Shown: piece by piece, positions 1 to 9,598 of the stretch
Numbering within the stretch: position 1 is the first letter of the stretch
Layout: the number at the start of each line of letters is the position of its first letter
Program-made: the position numbers and the translations under genes
Notes under the pieces: generated by a model
Told to the model about the DNA's origin: nothing
What the model saw: the letters and a program-made list of their open reading frames with translations, nothing else
Database searches by the model: none
Origin: Rhabdaerophilum sp. SD176
GTDB lineage: Bacteria; Pseudomonadota; Alphaproteobacteria; Rhizobiales; Beijerinckiaceae
Length of the DNA stretch: 64,000 bases
Direction: 5' to 3'
Assembly (NCBI RefSeq): GCF_030143245.1
Contig: NZ_JARJNS010000002.1
Location: forward strand, 372,001 to 436,000

Positions 1-170
1 ATCCGCTCGGCCGCCACGCGCATCGCCTCTGCGAGCGGGGCCAGCAATTCCTCGCGCTTGCGCATGAGATGCAGAACGGCGCGGCGGGCCGAGCGTGGCC
101 CGAGTCCGGGCATCCGCGCGAGAAGCTGGATCAGCCGTTCGATTTCCGGCCCGGCGAGGGATTGCGCCAT
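1..170 (-). CDS. recR: Recombination protein RecR, N-terminal part (cut by window edge)
   Basis: RecR works with RecF and RecO to load RecA at gaps during recombinational repair. Only the first 56 or so codons are present; the rest lies left of the window. The visible N-terminus ([20 protein letters not shown]) runs into the [15 protein letters not shown] stretch, which is the helix-hairpin-helix DNA-binding motif that opens RecR. The ATG at 168-170 lies 10 nt beyond the ybaB stop codon. The order dnaX-ybaB-recR in one leftward operon is a widespread bacterial arrangement and supports the call. The zinc finger and Toprim domains cannot be checked here. Confidence 0.9.
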   Translation of the reverse strand, partial: MAQSLAGPEIERLIQLLARMPGLGPRSARRAVLHLMRKREELLAPLAEAMRVAAER

Positions 171-180
171 CGATATCTCG

Positions 181-504
181 TCAGAAGGGCAGCTTGAAGC
201 CGGGCGGGAGCGGCAGGCCCCCCATCAGGCCCTGCGTCTTCTCGGCGATCACCGATTCCATCTTGGCGCGCGCATCCTGATGCGCGGCAACGACGAGATC
301 TTCCAGGATTTCCTTCTCGCCCGGCACGAGGAGCGAGGGATCGATGGCGATGCCCTTCATCGAGCCCTTGGCATTGAGCGTGATCTCGACGAGGCCGGCC
401 CCGGCGCGGCCGGTAATCTCGGTCGCCTCGAGTTCGGCCTGCATGGCCTCCATCTTGGCCTTGAGGCCGCCCATCTCCTTCATCATGCCCATAAGATCAC
501 GCAT
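181..504 (-). CDS. ybaB: YbaB/EbfC nucleoid-associated protein
   Basis: This 107-residue protein belongs to the YbaB/EbfC family of small dimeric DNA-binding proteins, which associate with the nucleoid. The sequence opens [20 protein letters not shown], a Met-rich amphipathic helix typical of the family, and contains the conserved [20 protein letters not shown] core and a Pro/Gly-rich C-terminus ([13 protein letters not shown]). The length is normal. It lies between dnaX and recR and is probably cotranscribed with both. Its function in alphaproteobacteria is only loosely defined. Confidence 0.93.
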   Translation of the reverse strand: MRDLMGMMKEMGGLKAKMEAMQAELEATEITGRAGAGLVEITLNAKGSMKGIAIDPSLLVPGEKEILEDLVVAAHQDARAKMESVIAEKTQGLMGGLPLPPGFKLPF

Positions 505-566
505 GAAAAACTCCCTGTCCTGTCATCGGGGGATTGCCAGCAGAGCTGGGCCATTGGACGAATAAC

Positions 567-2357
567 TCAAAGATCGTCATCGGTGATTTCGGCTTCCCGA
601 TCAAGCGCATCGGGTTCGGCCGGCGGCAGGCTTTCCTCGGCCGGCTCCCGGATGCCCACGATCTCGGTGCCCGGAAAGCGGTTGAGGATGGCCCGGATTG
701 TCGGCAGCGCCATGACGCCCTGCCGCGTCTCGGCCTCGGCGGCCTCGGCTTCCTCGTGCAACGTCTTCGGAAGGTTGCCGGCCGGCATGTCCGAGACGAC
801 CGAAACCATCCAGCGGCGGCCGGTCCAGTCGAGCAGGACCTTGTGAAGCCGGTTCGGCAGGTCCGGCTCGGCCAGCGGCAGGAGGACGAGATCGATCTTG
901 CCCGGTTCGAAATATGTCACCCGGACATGGCGCTCCAGCGCTGTCATCATCCGGATATCGCGGTTCTGGCGAGCCAAAGCCACGAGATCGGTCAGGCTGG
1001 CCGGAAGTGGCCGTCCGTCCGCCACGGGGGCTGCGACGGCCTCGACCGGCAAAGCCGGGGCGGCATTGTCGGCCACGAGGCGCGGCAGGCTGGCACCGGG
1101 TCCGCCGGAGGACGGGGCTGGACTGCCCGAGGGCGGTGCTGCCGGCACGGTGCCCGCTGCGATCGTGCCATTGCGCAGGTCGCGGATCATGTCGCCCGGG
1201 CTCGGCAGGTCTGCGGCATAGGCGAGGCGGACCAAAACCATTTCCGCCGCCATGCGGGGGCGGGACGAGGCCTGCACCTCGCCGAGGCCCTTCAGGATGA
1301 TCTGCCAGGCCATGGTCAGCGCGCGAATCGGCACCTGCTTCGAGAAGGCGAGGCCGCGCTGCCGCTCGGTTTCCGAGAGAGCCGGATCGCGCGCCGCTTC
1401 CGGCACAAGTTTCAGCCGGGTGACGACATGCACGAATTCGCCGAGATCGGTGAGGATGGCGAGCGGTTCGGCCCCTTCGTTGAACTGGCTCTCGAATTCA
1501 ACCAGCGCGCGCGAGATATCGCCGGACATGACCGCCTCGAACAGGTCGATCACGCGCGTGCGATCGGCCAGGCCGAGCGAGGCGCGGACCTCCTCCGCCC
1601 GGACCGTGCCGCTGCCATGGGCAATGGCCTGGTCGAGCAGGGAGAGCGCGTCGCGCATCGAGCCTTCGGAGGCGCGGGCGAGCAGCATCAGCGCCTCGTC
1701 CTCGACGGTGACGCCTTCCTTCGCGATGATGGTCTCGAGATACTCCATCATCACAGGGATCTCGATGCGGCGCAGATCAAAGCGCTGGCAGCGCGAGAGC
1801 ACCGTCACCGGCACCTTGCGGATCTCGGTTGTCGCGAAGAGGAATTTCACATGCGGCGGCGGCTCCTCCAGCGTCTTGAGCAGGCCGTTGAAGGCCGCCT
1901 TCGACAGCATGTGGACTTCGTCGATGATGTAGACCTTGGTGCGTGCGGAAACGGGCTTGTAGCGCGCGGCCTCGATGATCTCGCGGATATTGTCGATCGA
2001 GGTGTTGGAGGCCGCATCCATCTCGATCACGTCGACATGGCGGCTCTCGATGATCGCCTGGCAGTGGATGCCCGGCTCCGGCATGTCGATTGTCGGCACC
2101 TTGATCGTGTCTGTCTCGTAGTTCAGCGCCCGCGCAAGAATTCGGGCGGTGGTCGTCTTGCCGACCCCGCGGACCCCGGTGAAGATATAAGCCTGATGGA
2201 TGCGCTTCGTCGTGAACGCGTTCGAGAGCGTCCGGACCATCGCTTCCTGGCCGATCAGGTCCGCGAAGCTCTGCGGCCGGTATTTCCGGGCGAGGACGCG
2301 ATAGGCGCTGTCGGGCAGCAGGCTCTCGGGGGAAGCGGGTTCCGGGCTGTCAGCCAT
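567..2357 (-). CDS. dnaX: DNA polymerase III subunit gamma/tau (DnaX)
   Basis: DnaX is the AAA+ motor of the clamp loader. It binds ATP, opens the sliding clamp with delta and delta', and tethers the polymerase cores. Of 596 residues, roughly 16-370 form the AAA+ and lid domains: the Walker A motif GVRGVGKT is at 61-68, followed by a DEVH Walker B motif and the SRC sensor region. The C-terminal third is Pro/Ala-rich, as in tau. Where most DnaX proteins carry four zinc-binding cysteines, about residues 79-100 show only Cys99; I recall the same loss in other rhizobial DnaX proteins. No A-rich slippery frameshift site was noticed, so a separate gamma form is not predicted. The SRP RNA gene lies upstream on the same strand. 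Confidence 0.95.
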   Translation of the reverse strand: MADSPEPASPESLLPDSAYRVLARKYRPQSFADLIGQEAMVRTLSNAFTTKRIHQAYIFTGVRGVGKTTTARILARALNYETDTIKVPTIDMPEPGIHCQAIIESRHVDVIEMDAASNTSIDNIREIIEAARYKPVSARTKVYIIDEVHMLSKAAFNGLLKTLEEPPPHVKFLFATTEIRKVPVTVLSRCQRFDLRRIEIPVMMEYLETIIAKEGVTVEDEALMLLARASEGSMRDALSLLDQAIAHGSGTVRAEEVRASLGLADRTRVIDLFEAVMSGDISRALVEFESQFNEGAEPLAILTDLGEFVHVVTRLKLVPEAARDPALSETERQRGLAFSKQVPIRALTMAWQIILKGLGEVQASSRPRMAAEMVLVRLAYAADLPSPGDMIRDLRNGTIAAGTVPAAPPSGSPAPSSGGPGASLPRLVADNAAPALPVEAVAAPVADGRPLPASLTDLVALARQNRDIRMMTALERHVRVTYFEPGKIDLVLLPLAEPDLPNRLHKVLLDWTGRRWMVSVVSDMPAGNLPKTLHEEAEAAEAETRQGVMALPTIRAILNRFPGTEIVGIREPAEESLPPAEPDALDREAEITDDDL

Positions 2358-2440
2358 GTCGAACAGCCATGTCGAAAACGGCCTCTTCCCTCTGGCCCCG
2401 CAATGGAAAGGCCGTGCGGTGCTCGCGCGGCGTGGTCGGT

Positions 2441-2535
2441 GGGAGGCTGGAACAATGACCCGCCCGGTCTCGTTAGGGCTGCTTCCTTCCGGACCTGACC
2501 CGGTTGGCGAGGGATGCGTCCATCGCCAACCTCCC
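2441..2535 (-). ncRNA. ffs: Bacterial small SRP RNA (4.5S-type)
   Basis: The complement of 2481-2500 reads GGTCAGGTCCGGAAGGAAGC, the universally conserved tip loop of SRP RNA that binds the M domain of Ffh. The proposed 5' end (GGGAGGTTGG, complement of 2526-2535) pairs with the proposed 3' end (CCAGCCTCCC, complement of 2441-2450) with one G-U pair. This closes a single long hairpin of about 95 nt, the usual size for Gram-negative small SRP RNA. The RNA scaffolds Ffh-FtsY for co-translational membrane targeting. It is encoded just upstream of dnaX on the same strand and fills most of the roughly 300 bp gap between dnaX and the HIT gene. The ends are inferred from pairing only. Confidence 0.95.
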
Positions 2536-2661
2536 GCTCGCTATATCGGACATCTCGCTTCCGAAAACAAGGGCGCTGTGGGGAGGCGGGCCGTGCAACG
2601 AAGCGGATGCATTCAGGTTCGACTCGTCCTAGAAAAGCGGCAACGTTCGAAAGGATCCTTC

Positions 2662-3084
2662 ATGCCGGAAGCCGGTTTCACACTCGACCCCCGCCTCGAG
2701 GCCACCGGGCTGGTACTCGGCGATCTGCCACTGAGCCGCGTCTTCCTTGTCGATGATGCGCGCTTCCCGTGGCTGATGCTGGTGCCGCGGCGCGCCGGAA
2801 TCGTTGAAATTCTTGATCTGATCGAAGCTGATCGTCAAAAATTATTTGACGAAATCCTGCGTGTTTCGGAGGCCGTCCGGGCGCATTTCCGGCCCGACAA
2901 GCTGAATATCGGCGCGCTTGGGAATGTCGTTCCGCAGTTGCATGTGCATGTCGTCGCGCGGTTCGCGTCCGATCCGGCCTGGCCCGGGCCGATCTGGGGC
3001 CATGGCGAGCGGGTGCCCTATCCGGCGCATATGGCCGGGCCACTCATGGACAGGCTCGCCAAAGCATTGGGTTTTCAAGGATAA
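2662..3084 (+). CDS. HIT domain protein
   Basis: This 140-residue protein is of the histidine-triad family, small nucleotide hydrolases or transferases. The triad region is NVVPQLHVHVVARF, so the first His of the usual HxHxHxx motif is Gln while the catalytic central pair HVH is kept. A WPGPIWG motif follows. I recall both features from many alphaproteobacterial HIT proteins. The ATG at 2662 was chosen because the downstream protein (MPEAGFTLDPRL) matches a normal HIT start. The stop lies 5 nt before nudC, so the two nucleotide-hydrolase-type genes probably form an operon. The substrate is unknown. Confidence 0.85.
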   Translation: MPEAGFTLDPRLEATGLVLGDLPLSRVFLVDDARFPWLMLVPRRAGIVEILDLIEADRQKLFDEILRVSEAVRAHFRPDKLNIGALGNVVPQLHVHVVARFASDPAWPGPIWGHGERVPYPAHMAGPLMDRLAKALGFQG

Positions 3085-3089
3085 TTCCG

Positions 3090-4082
3090 ATGAGTGATGG
3101 CAAGGCCGGGCGTCGCCCGGAGATCGAGGCCCTGTTCTCGCCGCTGATGGAGCTGAAGCCGCCGCCGGGGCTCGGCTTCGCGCATGGTACGCTCGACCGG
3201 TCGGCGCAATTGCGCACCCGACCCGACCTTGTCGAGGCGCTGAGGCAGACGCCAGAGGCCCGATTTTACGTTTTTTGCGGCGATAATGCCGTGCTGAGAC
3301 GCGAAAACGACCTCGGAATCGCGCTTTTCGCTTCGGAAGAACTGCCCTTTCCGGGGCAACATCAGGAGATGGTGTTTCTCGGCCGCGAGGGCGAGGCCGG
3401 CCGCTTCGCGGTACTGATCGCACCCGATGCCGAGGAAGCCCTTAAGGAAAAAGCGGAATTCCTGCTGATCGGCCTGCGCGCGCTGGCGCTGGATGGGCGC
3501 CTCCCGGCTGATCAGATGGGCGCGATCGCGCAGGGCAAGGCGATGCTGCACTGGCACGCAACCCATCGCTTCTGTTCGAAATGCGGCCAGCCCTCCGCCC
3601 TTGCCGAGCAGGGCTGGAAGCGGATCTGCACCGCCTGCTCGGCCGAACATTTCCCGCGGACGGACCCGGTGGTGATCATGCTGACGGTGGATGGCGACCG
3701 CTGCCTGCTCGGCCGCTCGGCCCGGTTCCCGCCGGGCTGGTATTCGACGCTGGCCGGCTTTGTCGAGCCAGGCGAGACGATCGAGGATGCGGTGCGCCGC
3801 GAAACCTTTGAAGAGGCGGGCATTCTCGGCGGTCGGGTGACGATCATGGCGAACCAGCCCTGGCCCTTCCCGGCCAGCCTGATGATCGGCGCCTATGTCG
3901 AGGCCCGCTCGACAACCATCGCCATCGATCTCGACGAACTGGAGGATTGCCGCTGGTTCGACCGCGACGAGGTACGGCAGATGATCGCCGGAACGCATCC
4001 CGAAGGGCTTGGCGTGCCGGCGAAAATGTCGATTGCCAGCCATCTGATCCGGCATTTTGTGGAGGATGCCGCCGGCGCCTGA
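3090..4082 (+). CDS. nudC: NAD(+) diphosphatase NudC
   Basis: NudC hydrolyses NAD(H) to NMN(H) and AMP, and in E. coli it also removes NAD caps from RNA. The 330-residue protein has the expected order: an N-terminal NUDIX-like domain, a four-Cys zinc ribbon (Cys162, Cys165, Cys180, Cys183), and a catalytic NUDIX domain with the Nudix box at about 223-245 (GFVEPGETIEDAVRRETFEE). The NudC signature SQPWPFPxS appears as NQPWPFPAS shortly after the box, with Ser replaced by Asn at its first position. It starts 5 nt after the HIT stop codon and converges on pheA. Confidence 0.93.
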   Translation: MSDGKAGRRPEIEALFSPLMELKPPPGLGFAHGTLDRSAQLRTRPDLVEALRQTPEARFYVFCGDNAVLRRENDLGIALFASEELPFPGQHQEMVFLGREGEAGRFAVLIAPDAEEALKEKAEFLLIGLRALALDGRLPADQMGAIAQGKAMLHWHATHRFCSKCGQPSALAEQGWKRICTACSAEHFPRTDPVVIMLTVDGDRCLLGRSARFPPGWYSTLAGFVEPGETIEDAVRRETFEEAGILGGRVTIMANQPWPFPASLMIGAYVEARSTTIAIDLDELEDCRWFDRDEVRQMIAGTHPEGLGVPAKMSIASHLIRHFVEDAAGA

Positions 4083-4099
4083 GGGCCGGCAGCGCAAGC

Positions 4100-4954
4100 T
4101 CACTCCGCCGCCGGCACGACCTTGGCACGGTAGGGATGCGCGGGATAGGTGCCGAGGATGCGCAGTTCCTTGGAAAAGAACTCGAGTTCCTCCAGCGCGC
4201 GCTTGAGGGCCGGGTCTTCGGGATGGCCCTCGACATCGGCATAGAACTGGGTGGCCGTGAACTGGCCCTCCATCATGTAGCTTTCGAGCTTCACCATGTT
4301 GACGCCGTTGGTCGCGAAACCACCCATCGCCTTGTAAAGCGCGGCGGGAACGTTGCGTACGCGGAAGACAAAGCTGGTCATGACCGGGCCGGAATCCGGC
4401 GCGGCATCCTTGGCCTCGCGCGAGAGAATGATGAAGCGCGTGGTGTTGTGGTCCTCGTCCTGGATATCCTCGGCTAGAATATTCAGGCCATAGACCTTCG
4501 CGGCGAGACGCGGTGCGATGGCGGCGCGGGTAATGTCCTGCATTTCCGCGACCTGCCGGGCCGAGCCGGCGGTATCGGCGGCGACGATCGCCTTGAGGTT
4601 GAGCTTTTTCAGCATCCGCCGGCATTGGCCGAGGGCCATGACATGGCTCTGCGCGGCCTTCAGCGTGGCGAGGCTCGCGCCTTCGATGGCCATGAGATGG
4701 AAATGGATGGGCAGGAAATGCTCGCCGATGATGTGGAAGCCGGAGGTCGGCAGCAGATGGTGGATATCACCCACGCGGCCGGCGATCGAATTATCGATCG
4801 GGATCATCGCAAGATCAGCCGCGCCATCGGCGAGGGCGGCGAAGGCATCCTCGAAAGTGGCGCAGGGCAGGGCCTCCCAATCGGGATAGACCTCGTTGCA
4901 GGCGATCTCGGAATTCGCTCCGCGCTCGCCCTGGAAGGAAATCACCTTCGCCAT
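4100..4954 (-). CDS. pheA: Prephenate dehydratase
   Basis: This enzyme converts prephenate to phenylpyruvate in phenylalanine synthesis. The 284-residue product has an N-terminal dehydratase domain (FQGERGANSEIAC near the start, IPIDNSIAGRVGDIHHLL) with the catalytic TTRF motif (HNTTRFIIL). It ends in a C-terminal ACT regulatory domain (GFATNGVNMVKLESY), where phenylalanine binds in the family. No chorismate mutase domain is fused. The ATG at 4952-4954 gives MAKVISFQGERG, the normal N-terminus; a longer in-frame extension overlaps kdsB and is unlikely. It lies 22 nt downstream of kdsB and is likely cotranscribed with it. Confidence 0.94.
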   Translation of the reverse strand: MAKVISFQGERGANSEIACNEVYPDWEALPCATFEDAFAALADGAADLAMIPIDNSIAGRVGDIHHLLPTSGFHIIGEHFLPIHFHLMAIEGASLATLKAAQSHVMALGQCRRMLKKLNLKAIVAADTAGSARQVAEMQDITRAAIAPRLAAKVYGLNILAEDIQDEDHNTTRFIILSREAKDAAPDSGPVMTSFVFRVRNVPAALYKAMGGFATNGVNMVKLESYMMEGQFTATQFYADVEGHPEDPALKRALEELEFFSKELRILGTYPAHPYRAKVVPAAE

Positions 4955-4976
4955 TCCTGCTGCTCCCAAGGCCCGT

Positions 4977-5714
4977 TCAATGGCCGCCGGCCAGCATGGC
5001 CCGGGCCCGTTCCAGATCCTCCTGCGTGTCCACCCCGAGAGGCACCGTGTCAACCCGGATGATGTCGATCCGCATCCCCGCCTCGATCGCACGAAGCTGT
5101 TCCAGTTTTTCGCGCTGTTCGAGCGGCGAGGGCGGCATCGCGACGAAGCGTGCCAGCGCCCGGCGCCGATACGCGTAAAGGCCGATATGGTGGAGCAGGT
5201 CGCCCTCGCCCCAGGGGGCAGTGGCGCGGGTGAAATAGAGAGCCCGCAGCCGGCGGGCTGCTACGGGCGTGCCGATGGCCTTGACCACATGCGTAGCCGT
5301 CCTCTCTTCCTCGCGCACGATGACCGAGGCGAGGGTGGCGATATCGACAGCGGGATCGGAGAGGGGGATCAGCGAATCCGCGATGATGCGCGGATCAATG
5401 GTTGGCAGGTCGCCCTGGACATTGACCACCGCATCGTGCCGGCCCTCGGGGTCGAAAAGCTCGACGGCCTCGAAAATGCGGTCGGATCCGGAGGGATGAT
5501 CGGCGCGCGTCATGATGGCAATGCCGCCGACGCCCTCGATCGCGGCGGCGATTTCCGGTGCATCCGTCGCTACCACCACTGGGCCAATGCCGGCCTCCTC
5601 GGCGCGGCGCCAGACATGCACGATCATCGGGGCATCGCCGATCATGGCGAGCGGCTTGCCGGGCAGGCGGGTGGCAGCGAGGCGGGCAGGGATGACGACG
5701 ACGGGATCGGACAT
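4977..5714 (-). CDS. kdsB: 3-deoxy-manno-octulosonate cytidylyltransferase
   Basis: KdsB activates Kdo as CMP-Kdo for lipid A-core assembly. The 245-residue protein starts [20 protein letters not shown], the nucleotide-binding signature of the family, and contains HPSGSDRI and [13 protein letters not shown] (the QGD motif for CTP and Mg binding). The start at 5714 was preferred over a longer in-frame start because the nucleotide-binding motif must lie at the N-terminus. It heads a leftward kdsB-pheA pair and diverges from a cytochrome c gene, an arrangement I recall from other rhizobial genomes. Confidence 0.94.
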   Translation of the reverse strand: MSDPVVVIPARLAATRLPGKPLAMIGDAPMIVHVWRRAEEAGIGPVVVATDAPEIAAAIEGVGGIAIMTRADHPSGSDRIFEAVELFDPEGRHDAVVNVQGDLPTIDPRIIADSLIPLSDPAVDIATLASVIVREEERTATHVVKAIGTPVAARRLRALYFTRATAPWGEGDLLHHIGLYAYRRRALARFVAMPPSPLEQREKLEQLRAIEAGMRIDIIRVDTVPLGVDTQEDLERARAMLAGGH

Positions 5715-5767
5715 TGAAGCGCTAACCGGCTGTGAAGGACGGGAAAAAAAGTAGCAAACGGAAGGCA

Positions 5768-5796
5768 CTTATACGGGTTGCCTTTCCCTATTGAAA
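5768..5796 (-). promoter_or_regulatory. Possible sigma-70-type promoter of kdsB
   Basis: On the minus strand, TTTCAA (complement of 5791-5796) and TATAAG (complement of 5768-5773) are separated by exactly 17 nt and lie about 55 nt upstream of the kdsB ATG. The -10 box matches consensus in 5 of 6 bases, but the -35 box in only 3 of 6. Confidence 0.35.
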
Positions 5797-5875
5797 GCGG
5801 GTAATCAGCCAGTGAATTTGGTGGCGCTGCCTCGCGCGCGGTGGCAACGTCCGGAGAGACCCAGAGGTTGCAGGC

Positions 5876-6421
5876 ATGGATGCGAACGAAGTCAACAAGG
5901 TAGCCGGTGCCATTCTCGGCATGCTCACGCTGGCCATGGGCATCGGCTTCCTCTCGAGCGGCCTGATGGCTCCGAAGCCGCCGGCGAAGGCGGGCTACGA
6001 GTTGCCGGACAACAGCGCCACTGCGAGCAGCGCGGCCGCCCCGGCCGCCGCGCAGGCCGAGCCGATTGCCACCCGTCTCGCCACGGCCGACCTCGCCAAG
6101 GGCGAGACGGCAGCCAAGAAATGCGTGAGCTGCCACCAGTTCCAGAAAGACGGCAAGAACGGCCAGGGCCCCGCGCTCTGGGGCATCGTCAACAAGGCCA
6201 AGGGTGCCGCGGCCGGCTTCAATTACTCGGCCGGCCTGAAGGACATGGCGTCCAAGGGCGGCAAGTGGGATTATGAAGCGCTCGATGCCTTCCTGACCAA
6301 CCCGAAGGCCTATGTCGCGGGGACCTCGATGGGCTTTGCCGGTATCAATCGTGCTGATGAGCGCGCCAACATCATCTTCTATCTGCGCAGCCTTGCCGAG
6401 ACGCCTGCCGCGTTGCCCTGA
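5876..6421 (+). CDS. Membrane-anchored cytochrome c (CycM/c552-like)
   Basis: This 181-residue protein has an uncleaved N-terminal membrane anchor (about residues 9-31), an Ala/Pro-rich linker, and a class I cytochrome c domain. The haem-binding site is Cys83-Val-Ser-Cys86-His87, and a downstream TSMGF motif supplies the likely axial Met. The architecture matches CycM (cytochrome c552), which in Bradyrhizobium and Paracoccus carries electrons from the bc1 complex to aa3-type oxidase. It diverges from kdsB and is followed by its own terminator, so it is probably monocistronic. Confidence 0.85.
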   Translation: MDANEVNKVAGAILGMLTLAMGIGFLSSGLMAPKPPAKAGYELPDNSATASSAAAPAAAQAEPIATRLATADLAKGETAAKKCVSCHQFQKDGKNGQGPALWGIVNKAKGAAAGFNYSAGLKDMASKGGKWDYEALDAFLTNPKAYVAGTSMGFAGINRADERANIIFYLRSLAETPAALP

Positions 6422-6446
6422 ACAGCCTTGCGCATTCCGCCTGAGC

Positions 6447-6472
6447 AAGGGGCCGGATTTCGGCCCCTTTTT
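6447..6472 (+). terminator. Rho-independent terminator after the cytochrome c gene
   Basis: A perfect 9-bp stem (AAGGGGCCG pairing with CGGCCCCTT) with a 5-nt loop is followed by a short T tract. It begins 26 nt past the cytochrome stop codon. Confidence 0.8.
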
Positions 6473-6587
6473 GCTGTCTTCCTGAAAATCACGCCGAATC
6501 CGGGGCTTGGTGCTGGCCTTCCAGCCGCGCTGCGTCATATTCCCGGCATGGGCTCGGTGGGTGATTCGATCACAAGGGGAGACGAGC

Positions 6588-8498
6588 ATGACGCATGAGT
6601 TCCGGTTCCTGTCGCGTCCGACGCGACGCGGTGCCCTCGCGCTCGGGGCCTTTGCCGGGATCTCGACGCTGCTGCCGCGCAGCCCGCTGAATGCGCAGGA
6701 AGCAGCGGAACTCGGGCCCCCCAGCCATGGCCTGTCGATTTTCGGCGATCTGAAATATCCGGCCGATTTCAAGCATTTCGCCTATGTGAACCCGCAGGCG
6801 CCAAAGGGCGGCGAGATCGCGCTGCAGGTTTCCTCCACCGCCGGCAACCAGAATTTCACGACCTTCAACACGCTGAACATCTATTCCCAACGTGGCGACG
6901 GCGCCGCCGGGATGGGGTTGATCTTCGACAGCCTGATGGCCGGCTCCTCGGACGAGGAAGATGCGCTGTACGGCCTTGTGGCACGCAGCGTCCGCCGCTC
7001 GGCCGACGGGCAGGTCTACCGGTTCCAGCTGCGCCCCGAGGCGCGGTTTCATGACGGCTCGCCGATCACGGCGGCGGATGTCGTGTTCACGCTGGAAACG
7101 CTGAAGAGCGCCAAGGCCTATGCCACCTACCGGCTGATCCTGCAGAAGGTGACGGGCGCGTCCGCCCTCTCGCCGCAGGAGGTGGAGATCCGATTCACCC
7201 CCGATCGTTCGCGCGAATTGCCGCTGATCGTGGCTGGCCTGTCGATCTTCTCGAAAGCCTATTATGCCAACCGCGATTTCGACTCCGCCACGCTGGAGAG
7301 CCCGCTTGGCTCCGGCAGCTACCGGGTCGACCGGATCGAGCAGGGCCGTGCGATAAGTTTCCGCCGTGTGGCGGATTACTGGGGCAAGGATCTGCCGGTC
7401 GCCGTGGGCCAGGCGAATTTCGATACGGTGCGCTACGAGTATTTCCGTGACCGCGAGGCGGCGTTTCAGGCCTTCACCGCCGGGGTCTACACGTTCCGGG
7501 ACGAGTTCACCTCGGTGATCTGGTCGACGCGCTATGATTTCCCCGCCATCCGCGAGGGGCGCGTGAAGCGGGATACAGCCGTCGATGGCCGCCCCTCGGG
7601 CACGCAGGGCTGGTTCCTCAATACGCGCCGGCCGCAATTCCGGGATCCGCGCATCCGCGAGGCGATCGGGCTCGCCTTCGATTTCGAGTGGATGAACCAG
7701 AACCTGATGTACGGGCTCTACAAGCGGACGACTTCGTTCTTCGAGAATTCACCGCTCAAGGCCGTCGGCAAGCCCGGGCCGGAGGAACTGGCCCTGCTGG
7801 AACCTTTCCGCGGCAAGGTGCCGGACGAGGTGTTCGGCGAGCCGCATGTGCCGCCGGTTTCGGATGGTTCCGGGCAGGACCGTACGCTTCTCCGGCAGGC
7901 GCAGCAGTTGCTGCAGCAGGCCGGAGCGAAGCGCGGCGATGACGGCATCCTGCGGCTTGCGGACGGCACACGCCTGACGCTGGAATTCCTGGAGTTCGAT
8001 GGCGGCCTGACCAAGCATGTCGAGGCATTCGGCAAGAATCTCCGCCTGCTCGGCATTGGCTTTTCCATCCGGCAGGTCGATCCGTCGCAATACCAGCGGC
8101 GGGTGCAGGATTACGATTACGACGTCGTCTCGGCGCGGTTCGTCATGTCGCTCACGCCGGGCGAGACGCTCAACACCCTGTTCGGCTCGCAGGCGGCGCG
8201 GACACCCTCCTCGCGCAACCTCTCGGGCATTGCCGACCCGTCAGTCGATGCGATGATCGCCAAGGTGATCGCGGCGAAATCGAAGGCCGATATCACCCAT
8301 GCCGCCCGCGCGCTCGACCGGCTGCTGCGCGCCGGCCGCTACTGGGTGCCGGCCTGGTATGCTGCCGAGCACAAATTCGCCTATTGGGACATGTATTCCG
8401 CGCCCGGGCCGATTCCACCGCTGGCGGGCGGGGCTTCTTCCACCGCGCTGGCGACCTGGTGGTACGATGCCGACAAGGCGAAGCGGATCGGCAAGTAA
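6588..8498 (+). CDS. yejA: ABC transporter extracellular substrate-binding protein, YejA family
   Basis: This is the periplasmic binding protein of a Yej-type oligopeptide ABC importer. In E. coli YejABEF takes up microcin C and peptides; related alphaproteobacterial systems take up muropeptides. The 636-residue product has an N-terminal export signal with a twin arginine ([15 protein letters not shown]), then the family-5 binding fold ([47 protein letters not shown]). The ATG at 6588 places the signal correctly; an upstream in-frame start would add a non-signal leader. Its stop overlaps the yejB start (TAATG), so translation is probably coupled. Confidence 0.9.
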   Translation: MTHEFRFLSRPTRRGALALGAFAGISTLLPRSPLNAQEAAELGPPSHGLSIFGDLKYPADFKHFAYVNPQAPKGGEIALQVSSTAGNQNFTTFNTLNIYSQRGDGAAGMGLIFDSLMAGSSDEEDALYGLVARSVRRSADGQVYRFQLRPEARFHDGSPITAADVVFTLETLKSAKAYATYRLILQKVTGASALSPQEVEIRFTPDRSRELPLIVAGLSIFSKAYYANRDFDSATLESPLGSGSYRVDRIEQGRAISFRRVADYWGKDLPVAVGQANFDTVRYEYFRDREAAFQAFTAGVYTFRDEFTSVIWSTRYDFPAIREGRVKRDTAVDGRPSGTQGWFLNTRRPQFRDPRIREAIGLAFDFEWMNQNLMYGLYKRTTSFFENSPLKAVGKPGPEELALLEPFRGKVPDEVFGEPHVPPVSDGSGQDRTLLRQAQQLLQQAGAKRGDDGILRLADGTRLTLEFLEFDGGLTKHVEAFGKNLRLLGIGFSIRQVDPSQYQRRVQDYDYDVVSARFVMSLTPGETLNTLFGSQAARTPSSRNLSGIADPSVDAMIAKVIAAKSKADITHAARALDRLLRAGRYWVPAWYAAEHKFAYWDMYSAPGPIPPLAGGASSTALATWWYDADKAKRIGK

Positions 8499-9598
8499 TG
8501 GCGGCCTATATCCTCCGACGCCTTGCCCTGATGGTGCCCACCCTGCTCGGCATCATGCTGCTGTCCTTCATCATCATCCAGTTCGCGCCGGGCGGGCCGG
8601 TCGAGAAGATCATCGCGCAGCTGCAGGGCCAGGATTCGGGCGCGAGCGGCCGGGTCGGCGGCGGCACGGGCGGTGATATTTCCGGAGCGGCCAGCGCGGC
8701 GGCGGATGCCAGCTCGACCTATCGCGGGGCGCAGGGCCTTGACCCGGCCTTCATCAAGGAACTGGAGAAGCAGTTCGGCTTCGACAAGCCGGCCCATGAG
8801 CGCTTCGCCAAGATGATCTGGGATTATGCCCGGTTCGATTTCGGCCGGTCCTTTTTCCGTGATGCCTCGGTCATCCAGCTGATCAAGGAGAAGCTGCCGG
8901 TCTCGATCTCGCTCGGCCTCTGGATGACCCTGATCGCCTATGCGATTTCCATCCCGCTCGGGATCCGCAAGGCGGTGAAGGATGGCTCGGCTTTCGATGT
9001 CTGGACCTCCGGCGTGATCGTGATCGGATATGCCATTCCGAGCTTCCTGTTCGCGGTGCTGCTGGTGGTGCTGTTTGCCGGCGGCTCGTTCTTCCAGTTC
9101 TTCCCCTTGCGCGGGCTGACCTCGCCGAATTTCGAGGAACTGAGCCTCGGCGGAAAGATCCTCGATTATTTCTGGCATCTCGCCCTGCCGCTGACGGCGA
9201 TGGTGATCTCGCAATTTGCCACGCTGACGCTGCTGACCAAGAATTCCTTCCTTGACGAGATCCGGAAGCAATATGTGCTGACGGCCCGCATGAAGGGGCT
9301 GTCGGAACGCGGCGTGCTCTATGGCCATGTTTTCCGCAATGCGATGCTGATCGTGATCGCCGGCTTCCCCGGTGCTTTCATCCATGCCTTCTTCACCGGC
9401 TCGCTGCTGATCGAGAACATTTTCTCGCTGGACGGGCTCGGCCTGCTGGCCTTTTCGGCCACGCTCGACCGCGATTACCCGGTGGTCTTCGCCACGCTCT
9501 ATATCTTCTCGCTGCTGGGCCTTGTCATCACGCTGGTCACGGATCTGACCTACACGCTGATCGACCCGCGCATCGATTTCGAGGCGCGTGATGTCTGA
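8498..9598 (+). CDS. yejB: ABC transporter permease YejB
   Basis: First membrane subunit of the Yej importer, 366 residues. It opens [20 protein letters not shown], the classic first segment of DppB/OppB-type permeases. After a low-complexity Gly/Ala/Ser-rich periplasmic stretch (about residues 45-75) come the other transmembrane helices and the EAA-type loop that contacts the ATPase ([24 protein letters not shown]). The ATG overlaps the yejA stop by one base, and the 3' end overlaps yejE by 8 nt. Confidence 0.92.
   Translation: MAAYILRRLALMVPTLLGIMLLSFIIIQFAPGGPVEKIIAQLQGQDSGASGRVGGGTGGDISGAASAAADASSTYRGAQGLDPAFIKELEKQFGFDKPAHERFAKMIWDYARFDFGRSFFRDASVIQLIKEKLPVSISLGLWMTLIAYAISIPLGIRKAVKDGSAFDVWTSGVIVIGYAIPSFLFAVLLVVLFAGGSFFQFFPLRGLTSPNFEELSLGGKILDYFWHLALPLTAMVISQFATLTLLTKNSFLDEIRKQYVLTARMKGLSERGVLYGHVFRNAMLIVIAGFPGAFIHAFFTGSLLIENIFSLDGLGLLAFSATLDRDYPVVFATLYIFSLLGLVITLVTDLTYTLIDPRIDFEARDV

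Noticed and set aside
567-2357. Programmed frameshift in dnaX to make gamma
   Set aside because: On reading, no A-rich slippery heptamer was found in the coding strand.
534-2498. A 654-codon open frame opposite dnaX running into the SRP RNA region
   Set aside because: It is a shadow of dnaX with no recognisable domain.
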